Origin: Sipunculus nudus
Lineage: Eukaryota; Annelida; Sipuncula; Golfingiida; Sipunculidae
Assembly: GCA_026874595.1 (NCBI GenBank)
Contig: CM049309.1
Span: 5,292,576 to 5,356,575 of the forward strand
Length of the DNA: 64,000 nt
Reading direction: 5' to 3'
The translations under genes and the position numbers were made by a program. The notes under the pieces were generated by a model. It was not told where the DNA came from. It saw only the letters and a program-made list of their open reading frames with translations, and did not search any database. Of the stretch, positions 23,001 to 34,684 are shown piece after piece. The first letter of the stretch is position 1; the number at the start of each line of letters is the position of its first letter.

Positions 23001-23098
23001 CTAAATTTTAAAGAATAGAAAATCAATATGACAAAATATACACATATTTATGTATGTATATATTTTGTCATAATGATTTTCCATTCTTTAAAATTTAG
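23001..23098. repeat. 98-bp near-perfect hairpin
   Basis: Two 46-bp arms, starting CTAAATTTTAAAGAATAG and its complement, with a 6-base loop and about three mismatches. AT-rich. Could be a palindromic micro-element or source of a small hairpin RNA; nothing else supports a function. Confidence 0.8.
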
Positions 23099-23312
23099 TT
23101 TATTAGTTTATATTTTTTAATATTGACGATGAAGTTATTTTTGAGTGTATGAGAGAATTAAAAATCATTTTAAGACACTAATTATCAATTTACCAGTATA
23201 TAGCCTTAAAATGTTACAAATGTAAGGTAGAAATCTTTAAAACTCCCATTATCACATTTAACGCCCCCCCCCCCCCCCCGGAAGAAGATATGTTAAGACA
23301 CAAACAAGAAAA

Positions 23313-23455
23313 GTTCCTATAACGCCTCCATGAAGGATGTATGAACTTGTTTATCAACAACGTTTTTAAATACAGCATTGTTGACAAACGGGAAAAACAT
23401 GTAACCTTATGTGGTAGGTTGTATGTATGCAGAGGTAGAAAGGTCACCTGTTGCA
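23313..23455. repeat. Left arm of 145-bp inverted repeat (2.3 kb apart)
   Basis: GTTCCTATAACGCCTCC, GAACTTGTTTATCAACAACG and GTCACCTGTTG occur here in this order and in reverse complement at 25501-25645. The outer ends face each other as in the terminal repeats of a transposon of about 2.3 kb. No transposase frame recognised between them. Confidence 0.6.
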
Positions 23456-24048
23456 AAAGGCCATTTGCAAAGCTCTGGCTTATCTGACCTGCCGCCAGTG
23501 CCCTTGTTGAATTTGTTTTGATTATTTTGGCGCCCCCCCCCCCCCAATATTATTGAAGCATGTTGATATAAATAAACCAGCAGCCTGTGAACAGTGAAAT
23601 CTACGGTTTCCAGCCTATTTTCATAAAAAGCTCCAAGGGATTACCTTTAGTTAATAAAGGTCAGATAGATGATTAGGCCCCTTTAACATTTGTCACATTC
23701 CCTATGTTTATATACTGTGAATTTATCATTTATTTAAATATGATATTTAAAAGTTGAACTTTAAACGTATTCTATTTAATAAACCCAGTCTTTATTTTAT
23801 AAATACAGTAAAACTCTTATAGAGCTTCTACAATGTGTCTTTCTGGAATTAAACTGAATATTCCAATTCGGCTTCAACAAAAAAGTAAAATTTCACCAAT
23901 ACATATTTATATTTAAATGTCTTAATAAGGAAACGCTACACCAGGTTTAAAATGATATACATTTTAAGGGGCTTATGGGAATTAAAACTAGCTTTTGGAT
24001 TGATTCTAAATTGATTTTTACTAGGCATGCCACTTAAAAGTCAATAAA

Positions 24049-24174
24049 CTATTCACCAGTTTTAATAGTACCAAACTTTCCAACAGGTGTCAGCAGAGGC
24101 TGTATGTTCTTGGTCTCATTTGGCCTCTCTGAATATAGAGGTTCCGTGTTTTCACACAGCCTTTCATCGTCGTC
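24049..24174 (-). CDS. Possible coding exon with stop, unknown protein (inside MMP gene B intron)
   Basis: On the minus strand, after a possible acceptor (ttccttttttgag), a 41-codon frame begins DDDERLCENTEPLYSERPNE and ends VGKFGTIKTGE then TAG. Its mix of charged and polar residues looks like a receptor or transporter cytoplasmic tail more than random AT-rich DNA. It starts in phase 0, the same phase in which the MMP exon at 33575 ends, so an alternative last exon of the MMP is formally possible. A tttatt (AATAAA on minus) near 23791 could serve as poly(A) signal. No family recognised. Confidence 0.3.
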   Translation of the reverse strand, partial: DDDERLCENTEPLYSERPNETKNIQPLLTPVGKFGTIKTGE

Positions 24175-24624
24175 CTCAAAAAAGGAACATTTACTATTTG
24201 GCTTTATAAAACATTAACGCTACGTAGGGTCATGTTAAATATAGCAAATACCCAATATTGCGGCAGGATGACATTAAACACGGCTGAGTTATTTCCCTTT
24301 TCCCTTTTATTTCTTACTAGCTGTTACAGGCTTACTAGCTGTAAATCAGGCTTTTTCGGGGATGGGTAGGAAATGACGCAGACAGGCAAACATGTGCAAT
24401 GGAATGGCATTTTTTATCTTGTACCAATCCATTGGAAAGGTAATACCTAAATGTATTCACATTAGTAGCTGATAAGTAGAAACATGACATTAAAACGAAT
24501 TATTTTACAGGCGGTGTTCCACCGACCCCCCATATTTTCTATATTTTCTTATTAATATGGTCTATACCTTTAATATTTTCTGGCATTTAGTTCCTATTCT
24601 CCTCTTTTTTCCTGTTTTTTTCAC

Positions 24625-24728
24625 TGCACAATCGTGTTTTTGATATAACAGAGTTTGATATTATGTAAAGCGACGGCGTCTTCATTTCGATCCTTGCCGA
24701 TTGCAGTTCGGCTGTTTTCGGTGGTAAC
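24625..24728 (-). other. Possible upstream exon, unknown protein
   Basis: After a possible acceptor (attgtgtggag) the minus strand reads VTTENSRTAIGKDRNEDAVA and stays open to about 24620. Like the 24174-24049 frame it is polar and charged, and could belong to the same transcript. Unit 2 has an Asp/Asn difference in it. The donor is not clear. Low confidence. Confidence 0.18.
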
Positions 24729-25500
24729 CTCCACACAATATAGATTTGACACAAAATTCACTCAAAAAATGATGTGTACATTAAAAAAGATTTATTTTCA
24801 TATGGGCGAGGTCATTGCGGGACAATACAATTTAAAATGAGGTATCGCACGTTGTCATAGGCAACGCGGTTTCAGAGAACATTGAGGACAAAAGTGAACC
24901 AACCTCCTTTTATAAGTATTAGATCTCTGATATATTCGTTTCTTAAATTTCAAAGCTTTACAAGTCATCATGAAATAACGAATTGTTGTGCAATATTATG
25001 CACTGAAACAGATAAATATCAGACGTAATTAATTAAATGCAAAGTTGCTTTTGCCCACAGTTTGTTTGAAGGTAAATTTGAAAAGTATGAAAAGGAAATT
25101 TTGAAAAGTTACCTATGAAAGTTTGATTTACAAATACGTAACTGATTGTCACTCCTATTTCTTCATATCGATTAAAAATAATGGCTTCTTTTTTATCATA
25201 TGTTTATAACGAGTGATAAATATAAAGATTCTTGTATAACATCCAGATCCATAAATAGCTTGGTGCTAATAAGTAGTATGTCTAATGCTTGCTTACAGAG
25301 GGCAAATGCTGAATATGATATTGTTTTGTATGTGTTACATTTGGTACGATTCCTATCTATTCTTTATTTACACTGGGTTGATTATTGCTGCTGTTGGATT
25401 TCAACTACAGTAAATAATTTATTACATTGCTATCGTTGTTACACACGTCATAACCTATTCCAAGGGTCACAATCACCTTTCTAACCGTAACAAACTAAAG

Positions 25501-25645
25501 ATAACAGGTGACATTTCAACCTCCGCTTATATGAACCACCTTAGGTTATATGTTTTTTTTTTCCAGTTTATCAACATTAAAGTGTTTACAAACACGTTGT
25601 TGATAAACAAGTTCAAACAAACTTCACGGAGGCGTTATAGGAACG
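25501..25645. repeat. Right arm of 145-bp inverted repeat
   Basis: Reverse complement partner of 23313-23455, more diverged in its inner half. Unit 2 equivalents are about 47764-47905 and 49936-50079. Confidence 0.6.
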
Positions 25646-27107
25646 TTTTGATCATTAACATATACACAGAGTAAGCCAGAAAGCAAACTTTTAACTTTAT
25701 TGCAAAAGGTAGTTGCAAAGGCACCTTTAAATACTGATCCCCAAAATATGAAGTGAAATGCAGTGGAAAAATTAGGTGTTAACTTTGGCACGTAACAGAG
25801 CAAAACCTGAATATTATGTATTGAGTCTGGTATAATTTCTGTTTGACGGAGAGATCACATCTCTCGAGAGACGACCGGACCGCAGACTTATTTAAATAAA
25901 ATGGATACCACTCAGGAGAAATAAACGTATCTCAACGCCTAGATCCGTCCCGTAATTTAATCTTATTATTTGCTTTTTTGTAGGCAAAGTTGGCCTTGGC
26001 CTTCCAAGTAACAAAGAGTAATTGCAGTTCTTTGAAATTTCATTTGTATGTTGAATGGATAAACAAGTATAAATCTTGGTAAAAATAAATCCCACAAAGA
26101 GACCACATGGACAATCCTTCTTTGTTCCTTTTTCATTTTTATGTAGATTAATGCAGTTTATCCTTTCACAAGGCTACAGCCGACTGACTTGAAACGTTAC
26201 CCTAATTATGCACATTCCAAAGTATTACAGGGTTATGGAATTACCATCCATACGGGCCCTTCTTGCAGAGTGTTCGCGTTGCATTGCCTCTTTGTTTTTT
26301 TCATTAAGTGAATGCTAGTACGACACCTACAGCATTCCTGGGTGTTAAGCGTTGGCCTTTCTCTTTGTGCGAATGCGCTTAACTTGTCAATAAAAATTAG
26401 CCCATTCATATTACTAAAATAATTTATGTCAGAAATATCAATACTTCTACTAAACACTTTAGATTTCCGTTGGGAATATAATATAATATAGGACGTAAAT
26501 GTAATGTACGTTTTACAGATTTGATATTCACAAATAATTCTAGTCCCCCAGAAAACTGGGTTATCATTCGTAATATGATTATTGGCACTAGATATATTAC
26601 CACTTAACTTCTCCAGTCTTATTCAGCGTGTATTAGAACACAAAGGATATCCTCTGTCCGTGTTAAGATAAATCCAATCTCCTTAAATGAAAGAGAAATC
26701 GGACTGTCCAATTGTTAGCAAAATTACATTGAGATACTGTACACTTCCAGACCTCGAGATTACGCGAGCCGCAATTGATTGTATGCCTGTACCTCAGCTA
26801 TATTTAATTTTAACGACCAGGCCGAGTCATTAACCAGTCCAGTTCTTGTTAGGATACCCGAGTGCCATGCAGATTACTTATAAGTAATCTTTGCTTTTCT
26901 GTAAAGCTCGAATAAAGGCGGCAGATGGTTGGAAGCCTACGGTATCGATGACGCGGTGAGCCACAGAGCACTCTTGATTATAGTGTAGAAAGGGTGCAAC
27001 ATATTTGTTTATACCAGGTAGATTCTATGACGCAATAGTACCCGCCAATGAAGGATTCCAAACCTGACTCCTAATGTTATCATCTAAATCACAGGAACGA
27101 AGGTACA
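25646..27107. other. GPCR 5' flank inside MMP gene B intron
   Basis: No gene recognised. It presumably includes the promoter of the nested receptor. A possible 3' splice site (aaatcacag) lies 20 bases before the ATG at 27108, so an untranslated first exon may exist upstream. The unit 2 counterpart is 50080-51543. Confidence 0.45.
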
Positions 27108-28323
27108 ATGGTCAACTCAACCGCTCAATGTGTCACGGCGGTCAGTGATGGAGTTATATCGGTCAGTGATGGAGTTACATCGGCCAGTGATGGAGTTACA
27201 TCGGCCAGTGATGGAGTAATATCGGTCAGTGATGGAGTTACATCGGCCAGTGATGGAGTAATATCGGTCAGTGATGGAGCTATACTGTTGTCATCACTAC
27301 GCACTTTTGGATTTTGTTTTGTTTTCTGCATATCAGCTGGTAGTGTATGCGGTTGTGCTTTTCTTATAAACTACACCAGGCGCTCCCCACAATTACGCAA
27401 CAAGGGGAACTGCTTCCATATTAATCTTCTAATTGTGTGTTTACTAGAAGGACCAATCAATATACCAGTTAATTTTGCAAAAGACTTTTTACCCGATAAC
27501 CCACATCTACAGACCGTCACATGCGCCCTCAGTAGGATGTACGTCATTACCATCACCGTTTCAGTTGTAAGTTTCGCGTGCTATTTCTTTATTCTCTACC
27601 ATCATTTACGCGGGCAAAGCTCTGGTATTTATGACGGCCAAGCTAAGGTGGTACGTCGCTGCCTTATTGGCTCCCTGGGTATTTGGTTCTCTCTGGTTAA
27701 TTATTGATTATCAGCTGGAAGGCTTAAGTCAAATACTTTGTGACCCCTTTTACATTCCGACAAACACTGGGGCTTACTGGATTATCGCCTGTGTTGTTTT
27801 TATTGTGTTGTATGCTGTTGCTGCTGGTTTTATGATTGTCTGTATGTGCGAAATTCGGAAACGCCGACTTCGTATTGGACCAGCTTCCAATGTGACATCG
27901 ATCTTTATCACCGGAACCTCACCGGAAGGACAACAAGAGGAAAGAAGGGACGTGTTCAGCGTCCTCACAGCGCCCTTTGGTGGAGCTCAAACGAATCATC
28001 AATCAGGCCCAAACAACGTAAACCCATCCTCTGTCCAACTGAAGAAGGATTATGAACTAATCCTGCGGTCCTCTATACTGCTTTTAATCCTTGTCCTTCA
28101 AATTCTACCGGTTTGTGGGTATTTTAAACGTGTTTTTTATCACATTTCCAAAAAGGAAGCCACCAACATTAGAAGTGTCGCAGCATTAATACGGATAACA
28201 GGAAACTGCATGTATCCAGTTATTTTTCTTTGGGGAAAGGACTGGAAACCAAGGTGCATAAAACGATCTCGAAGACAAAAGAGATATGTGGTTCCAGACA
28301 ATATGGCTACCACAGCCGTGTAG
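27108..28323 (+). pseudogene. GPCR copy 1, disrupted by a 1-bp insertion
   Basis: This is the same receptor as at 51544, nested antisense in the 11.9-kb intron of MMP gene B. An extra G within 27613-27615 (GCGGGCAAAG here, GCGGCAAAG in unit 2) shifts the frame after helix 3. The first frame stops after 199 codons at 27707, and the correct frame resumes through 27631-28323, encoding helices 4-7. The N-terminal repeat has seven 7-residue units rather than six. The downstream frame stays open to the same C-terminus, so the break is recent, or is a sequencing error in a short G run. Confidence 0.82.
27141..27287 (+). repeat. 21-bp coding minisatellite in GPCR N-terminus (7 units)
   Basis: Seven head-to-tail copies of a 21-bp unit, GTCAGTGATGGAGTTAYATC-like, encoding VSDGV(I/T)S or ASDGV(I/T)S. 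The last unit is degenerate (VSDGAIL). The copy in unit 2 has six. The complementary strand is also open across the repeat (27331-27125), reading a matching TPSL(T/A)D(I/V) repeat. Confidence 0.9.
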
Positions 28324-29176
28324 GGTTAATGAAACCTTAACCATTATATGAAATTTCCTATATCAGAGCCATCAATAATAGTATCAGTCTCTGTGTATTC
28401 GAACTGAAGTTGAAACAGAAGCCATCACCACGCAAGGCTGTTTGAAGATAATTCAAGTGTCTTTTTTTCCATTGACATCAATCGTAAAACTCAAATTAAG
28501 CAGTATGTAGAAACAGCCGTCAGAGCGGACAATGGTGCAGCAAGTGCACTAAGATCACCTGAATGTTGAGAGATCACCTGAATGCAAGAAGTATTTTGAC
28601 AACAGAAAATATGTGAAATCTGAATTTGCTCAGTGATCCTCTTTCATCCTACCACCAGGAATACTTGAGTGTCTATGGAGTTGACTTTGAAGTATGGAAC
28701 AAGCATTTCAGTGCACAAGACAAATAAGGTCAGGACGACTTGACGTGCCTATTAAATTTTAAAAAAATCTGTAAAATCTGTCAAAGTGATGATTGACATT
28801 TTAAACAACAAGCAGAAATGTAGTGATTCATTTGCAGTGATTCATCTTCCTTCAATCTGGATCTAAGATTCTCGTTAACCCGTTGGCAGAAGATCTTTAC
28901 TGGGGAACAGTCTTTAAACTTGCTCTGAATGCCAGCACAAGGCCTGATGGGAAAACTGGTATAGAACTTTTCTCATTGACATGTAATAGCTTCAGCATTA
29001 TGTATAAATATATCTCACAGAATGTACGTGGAGTTCAAAACTAAAAAATACATGAATTGGAAAAAAGCAGTTTTTCCTGGTATGAAGACACAAAATCGAT
29101 GTCATACCTTCACAGGAAACCTTTGGCACTGTAAGTAATTCTAAAAAATAACTACGGTTTGGCCAGGAACAATTTT
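28324..29176 (+). other. GPCR 3' flank with decayed reading frame
   Basis: The unit 2 counterpart (53110-53448) has a 112-codon frame starting MEQAFQCTRQIRAG and ending YISQNVRGLQN. Here the same stretch is broken by indels (for example CTTCC inserted near 28849). Neighbouring frames (KYVKSEFALSDPLSSYHQEY) also look like remains of a protein. I take it as debris of an unidentified mobile element; no family recognised. Confidence 0.3.
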
Positions 29177-31890
29177 TAACTCAACTGTCTGTAGGTCATC
29201 TCAGCTACAGCGATCACCCTGTGTCCGCCCGTCGTAACCGTTAGACCGAGATTTTTTAGCGAACCGTCCGCTGTCGTCCGTCGCCCCTTTGTAAAAGCAT
29301 GCTATCCCTAAAAAGCACCACATTTTATGAAAGAAATCAGTCACATGTCAACTCTATCGAATGAACTTATTTTCTGGCTATCTGCATTGACTTAGATTCT
29401 AAAGGGAAAAAGCTAAAAAACCTTTAAAAATCTTTTCTCAGCCAAATTATTCATTATTTCACTGAAATAATCCCAGAAACAATCTTTCTCAAGTTTATTC
29501 GAAAGGTGATTTTTTTCTGAGTTACGGGAAGCTAACGCCATTTTGCCAAAATAGCATACTTAAGTTACAATCTTAGAATTGGCTTGAGCTATCATCACCA
29601 AATTTTCAGCCAGTGATGGTTACATGAGTCATATTTAATATGAGGTATTTGTTGCGCCACCTGCAAAGACAATTTTGTACGGGGGTCAGCGGTTATCAGT
29701 ACAATAACCCATACTTTCCCAGGAATAGCAAGAGCTTTTATTTAAATTTTACTCAAAATCAGTCGCATATAAAATGTTGGTTGGTTGGGTGTTTTGTGGC
29801 AACACCTGCATCAATTTACAATTTACGGGGGTGGGGGGGGGGGGGGAGCTTCAAAAACCATTGGCAATCTTCTTCCCCGAAAATATTCAGCCAAATTGTT
29901 CCATATTTCACAGAAATGATCCCAGCTTTCTCAAATTTGTTCAAATGATTTTGGTTTGATGAATTTTGACCGAGTTACAGAAAATTTTAAGTCAGTTTGG
30001 CCAAGTAAGCATTCTAACATAATATCTCAGAAACGGCAGGAGCTAGCATCACCAAGTTTTGTGCAAATGTTGGTCACATGACTCATATTTGAAATTAAGG
30101 TTTTTGTGGCGCCACCTACATTGACCTGTTTTTAACGGACAATACGTAGTAATTGTAGCCTCTTTCAGCTTAAAAATGTTTAATGATGAGACTGTAAGGC
30201 TGAATGGTTTAATATTTCACAAGAATTATCCTAGGGTAGGATTCCTTCAATTGTGTAAAAAAAAAGATTGGGCAAGATTTTGTCAGTATCTATAGATAGC
30301 TTGGTAGACTGCCAACTATTTCAGACTTGCCTACACGCCAAGTCTGGATCTATTTATAGCTTTGGCAGTCCTCCAACTGTAAGCGATGTTGCAACAGGTA
30401 AAGAGTTCACTCAGTGCAGCCAGGTACAGGTCAAGAGTTCATTCAGTGCGGTTTCTGCACCTGCGAAGTTGTTTCTCCTGACTTGGGGCAACTCCCTGTC
30501 TCAGCTGAGCTTGTAAGTCCAGTGCACCTGACTCAAGAGAGGTTTAAGGTATCGGCCTAAAATTTTGGCCTGCCTAGCATCTTGGATAACATTCTTGTAC
30601 ACAAGACTTTTCGTATAGTATGTCCCTGCTTGCTTCTCAGGAGGGAATTTGATATATCAGCCTGAAATTATTCATATGTATACATATCGGATAATTTTTG
30701 CACAGTGTATATTCCTGCTCATTTAAAAGTAGGCATTTGATATTCAGCTTGACATTTAGCATATAACATATTTGTTTTAAAATGTTTTGTACTTGCATTG
30801 TACTTGAAGAGTAAAGCCCATGCTTCTTATCATGGAAGCATCATCCCTGATGTATATCCCACTGCACAGGTTCGCATTAGGCCTGTAGGCCATGTTTTTA
30901 CATGACATCGAGGGCGATCTTGCAAAATCTCGTTGGACCTAGAACTTCTAATGTAATAACCCCGGGGGTCTTTGGCAAATCTCCCTGAAATTTTGAAATT
31001 AGGTCGAGCAATTGTCAGATGGGCACAAATCTTAATGGATGGTCCATGAAAAATCTCCTTGGCCTGGTGGCACCACCTGTATTTTTTTTTTAATTTATAC
31101 GATTTTTTTGGTTTATTTCCTTCAAGTGAAGCGGTCCTCCAATAACAGGGCACAAATCGCAACCATCTGACCCTTTACATTCAGGGAGGCCCCTGAAAAT
31201 TGAAATCTGAAATCAAGTCTCTGTTACCCATATCCTCCGTGCTATAGGGCTTGTAAGTACCCCAGGATAATTAAAAATGTTATATTAAAGCTCAAGTCTC
31301 TAAAGAACTAATGCATTGATCGCTATGATACTTTCCATGCATATTGATAGTGGAATGTTTCATCAGTTCCTGTAGACTGGTGGCACAACCTTATTCTTTT
31401 CGAAATTTTACACATTTTTTCTCAAGCGGTTTGGCTATTTATAGGGCACAAACCTAACTGTACATCCAGGGAATTCCTGGGCAAATCTCCTTAGAAAATT
31501 AAATAAGGTCATGGTGAACTACATTTTACATATTGCGGACTGAAAACGTGTTTTTTTAAGCACCCAGTGAGTCAGATGGGGCACAAATTGTATCCATTTG
31601 GCCTAGAATCTTCATACATTACTTTCAGGGGGGTCAATAAAAAGTCTCCTTGGAAGCTTGAAATAATGTCACTGTGACCTATTTTCTGTAGGCTGTGTGA
31701 AAGAACACGATTTTAACACTCTATTAGTCAGCAGTGCACAAATGGTATTAGCTATATGTAGAATAAGGTCATTGAACCTATATCTTATGTCATTTGGCAA
31801 AATGCATGGTTTCGAGCACTCTGGGAGTCATTTTGAGCATTGTTCAAGGCTCCTTGAATTCAGCTGAGCGTCAATGTCCAAGGGACACCT
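29177..31890. repeat. Old, diverged hairpin repeat element (unit 1/2 junction copy)
   Basis: It begins TTTTAACTCAACTGTCTGTAGGTCATC with GTCCGCCCGTCG, a worn form of the hairpin start, and ends CAGCTGAGCGTCAATGTCC near 31890. Two diverged 350-bp segments with CAGCCAAATT and ATTTCAC(T/A)GAAAT lie at about 29440 and 29885. A G-run interrupts it at about 29828-29847. Confidence 0.6.
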
Positions 31891-31899
31891 TTTTTTAAT

Positions 31900-32490
31900 A
31901 AATGGTACGGGAAAACTTAGCACTAGGTTCTTAAAAAAGCATATGTACAAAGACTATATTGTGAACCAATTTCAAATTAATATTGGTAAAAAAGTTGACT
32001 ATGATAATAACTTTAAAAAAATAATAAATTCAAAAAAGAGCCTGTTACATCATGCCTGAATTTTACTCTAAAATATTGCATGATATCCTTGTGACTAATA
32101 CATGTGTACAGTAATGTAATAAGCATAGGTCAGATCCGTATAAAAATGTCATGACACAGAAGACAGTGGACATGTCATGTACTCTTGTACAATTTACGTC
32201 CGCTATGGAGGATGTTTAGACAGTGTTTTCATTGTAAACTTTTTACTAGTCTTTATAGACTTGTAAATTATAAAACAAATACCTTTGAAAAGTATATATG
32301 AAAACAACTGCTTTGTTTTTTATACAACTAAAACATCAAACGCAGAATGAAAACTATAATAAGATCAAAGGAGGTCTTCATAGTTGAAATAAGATTTACA
32401 ATGCTACATGAATTTATACATTTTAAGTGTAGTCCGATTAAAAGAAAGGAGATAAACACTTTTGCTTTTTACAAATGAGTTTACAAGAGT
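31900..32490 (+). mobile_element. LINE tail fragment (unit 2, uninterrupted)
   Basis: Counterpart of 2639-3057 plus 8109-8283 without the insertion. Frameshifted relative to unit 1 (one base more after ATTCAAAAAA), so the frame ends earlier at HHA. It marks the pre-insertion state. Confidence 0.5.
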
Positions 32491-32495
32491 AAATT

Positions 32496-33281
32496 TGTGG
32501 TTATGTATTATTCTGGGAGATTCCAACGCATATTACTTCATATAACAAAACATAGAGATAAAAAAAATCAGATTTCGAAACACAAGGCAGCGTGAAATGT
32601 CTAGGAGAATGACAAGAAGTCAGTGTTTTTTTTGTTAACAAATAGTTATAATTTATTCTTAGAACAATCCTAACATTACAATATATAAATCAGTACAGTT
32701 GCACAATATAGCAATAATAAAAATGTTCAGTACCAGAGTCGGGCTTTCATTTCTGGATACCACCACTGTCACAGCTCAACAAGAGTCCTTAATACAAATA
32801 ATACACGTAAACAATTCAAATAAATCTGCCCAGAGAATAGTCCGATTTCATCTCGAAAATAATCTGTCGTTATCCAAAAGTGAAGTTCTGTTAATAATCC
32901 CAAAGGCAAACTGAATACTATCCGTAAATAAAGTCTGTATAACAGTCCGTAGGAGATCTGTAAATTCTGCAATTATCGGAAAGATCCCCAAAAAACACTG
33001 AGGAGAGAGTCACTCTGTTCCGTGTCCGCTGGTATTTTTCTCTCTGCCGGCTCAAAACACAGCCCCTTTTTATAGCTTTTTCACCCGAAGCTCAGAGACT
33101 TCCATTTTCACGAACGTTCCAAACACAACAATACACACGCGCCCATAGCGAATGAACAGACCCAAAATTCTAGACTACAATGAGAGCTGTGTCTCTACAT
33201 GCCAGGATTCAACCAGTACGGTTCGCATAGCAACGCCCAGGGCTTGAGCCTAACACGAATCAGAATGCCAGGCGCATAACA
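32496..33281 (-). mobile_element. LTR-like element, minus orientation (unit 2)
   Basis: Unit 2 counterpart of 8290-9074, with a cleaner TATA-like run on the minus strand (GCTATAAAAAGGGGCTGTG). The unit 1 copy has TTTAAA there, so its promoter box has mutated. Confidence 0.55.
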
Positions 33282-33574
33282 AACAGATACATGTAATACA
33301 TAATAATTAATGTAGATTTTGCCTTACTTAACCCAGTTCCTGGAAGTAAAACTTTTCTATTTTTTTAACAAAGGACATGAGGTTAAAATGACTGCTTGGG
33401 TTCCAGGAGAAACCAAAATGAAAGTATCTCATTCTGGATAAGGGAAATTTATATATTTTGTAAACAGTATTTATTTAATCTGTTTGTGCAGGCCTCCGTT
33501 CCGATATGTATAATGCTTAATAAAACTGTTACACACACATATTGCTGTGCGTAGTACATTATAAATTCGCTTAC

Positions 33575-33716
33575 CTTAAAGAAGTAGATTGTATCTGTGT
33601 TTACGGGATGCAAGGCAGCGTCAATATATATCCCTCTAAACCAGGCCAGTCATCAGAGATCCAGCGCGGAAACCCGTGGTCCTGTCCGTATTCATTCAGA
33701 CTGTAATAGGCGTCCC
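33575..33716 (-). pseudogene. MMP gene B, hemopexin blades 1-2 exon, frameshifted
   Basis: The exon is 142 bp instead of the 140 bp found in genes A and C. An extra TA within 33623-33630 changes GYIDAAL to GYILTLP and ends at TAA (33603-33601). On the acceptor side a 60-bp (AT)n run (33722-33781) has replaced the usual ...cttcattccag context, leaving ...tatattcaag. Both the reading frame and acceptor strength are therefore affected. Confidence 0.85.
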
Positions 33717-33717
33717 C

Positions 33718-33721
<4 letters not shown>

Positions 33722-33781
<60 letters not shown>
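33722..33781. repeat. (AT)n microsatellite at a splice acceptor of gene B
   Basis: Sixty bases of TA begin six bases from the start of the hemopexin exon (33716). Units 1 and 3 have plain intron sequence here. Confidence 0.95.
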
Positions 33782-33783
<2 letters not shown>

Positions 33784-34129
33784 TCATGGGAATAACAAAT
33801 AAAGAAAGAGATTCAGCAGGAATGCGTTCCCTTGGTGGAGGTATGCGCTTTACTGGATGCTATTTATAATTCTTATTTGTGGGAAAAACAGCCGAGTAAA
33901 CGTCAGTTACGTTGCCACTATCACGATTTATCCTTGTACAACCTTTTATACATTATTTAGATAGTTAAAATTAGTGCATTTTAAGTGGAGACATGCACGG
34001 GGAGAGACAACAGCCGAGTAACGTCAATTAAGTTTCCACTATCATTCCCCAATATACACAATTTAAGTAGTAAAAAAATAATGCAATTTTAGTTGAGACA
34101 TGCCAGATATCCGTCCACATATACTGTAC

Positions 34130-34321
34130 CTGAGAATACATATGTTTTTTGCTTTGGTCTGAAGTAAGTAACAGCATCAATGGTAGGAAACTGCTGACAT
34201 ATGTTCTCCGTGGGTAACCTGCGTGGCGGTGGCGGCGTCCTTGACACTGTCGTAAAGCGTGGCGTAGTGGAGGTGAGTGGTATAATGGTGGGTGATGCGG
34301 GGGGCCGACTCGTTGGTTGTC
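34130..34321 (-). CDS. MMP gene B, hinge and start of hemopexin blade 1
   Basis: 192 bp, phase 1 to 1. A Pro/Thr-rich linker is followed by ENICQQFPTIDAVTYF and KTYVFSG. The Cys is the expected partner of the C-terminal Cys in the last exon. The intron upstream contains the (TAA)n tract. Confidence 0.88.
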
Positions 34322-34383
34322 CTGTGCATAAAATAATAATGTTACAACAGCTAACCAATAACATCATCATCATCTGCAGCAAC

Positions 34384-34648
34384 ATTAATAAAAATAATAA
34401 TAAGATCAATAATAATATCAAGAATAATAATGATGATGATATCAATAATAAAATGATGATAATAATACAAAGCAAATACTAATAATACTTATAATAATAA
34501 AAATAATTATAATTATAATAATAATGATAATAATAATAATAACAAAAACAATAATAAATATAATAATAATAAAACCAATAAAAATAATGATGATTATATC
34601 TATAATAAAATGATGATAATAGTACAAAAAATAATGCTTATAATACAT

Positions 34649-34684
<36 letters not shown>

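Larger units (their letters stand above)
1..29745. repeat. Tandem cassette, unit 1
   Basis: First copy of the large tandem duplication. The sequence at position 1 recurs at 29746 and again at 54164. This unit holds the body of MMP gene A, the last three exons of MMP gene B and the frameshifted GPCR. It is about 5.3 kb longer than unit 2, mainly because of the insertion at about 3058-8108. The boundary used here is only where the window starts; the true duplication breakpoint cannot be placed from a tandem array. Confidence 0.9.

Noticed and set aside
25200-25484. Plus-strand 94-codon frame with Cys/Leu-rich stretch, conserved at 49633
   Set aside because: No recognisable motif, overlaps the inverted-repeat element, and conservation between near-identical units is not informative.
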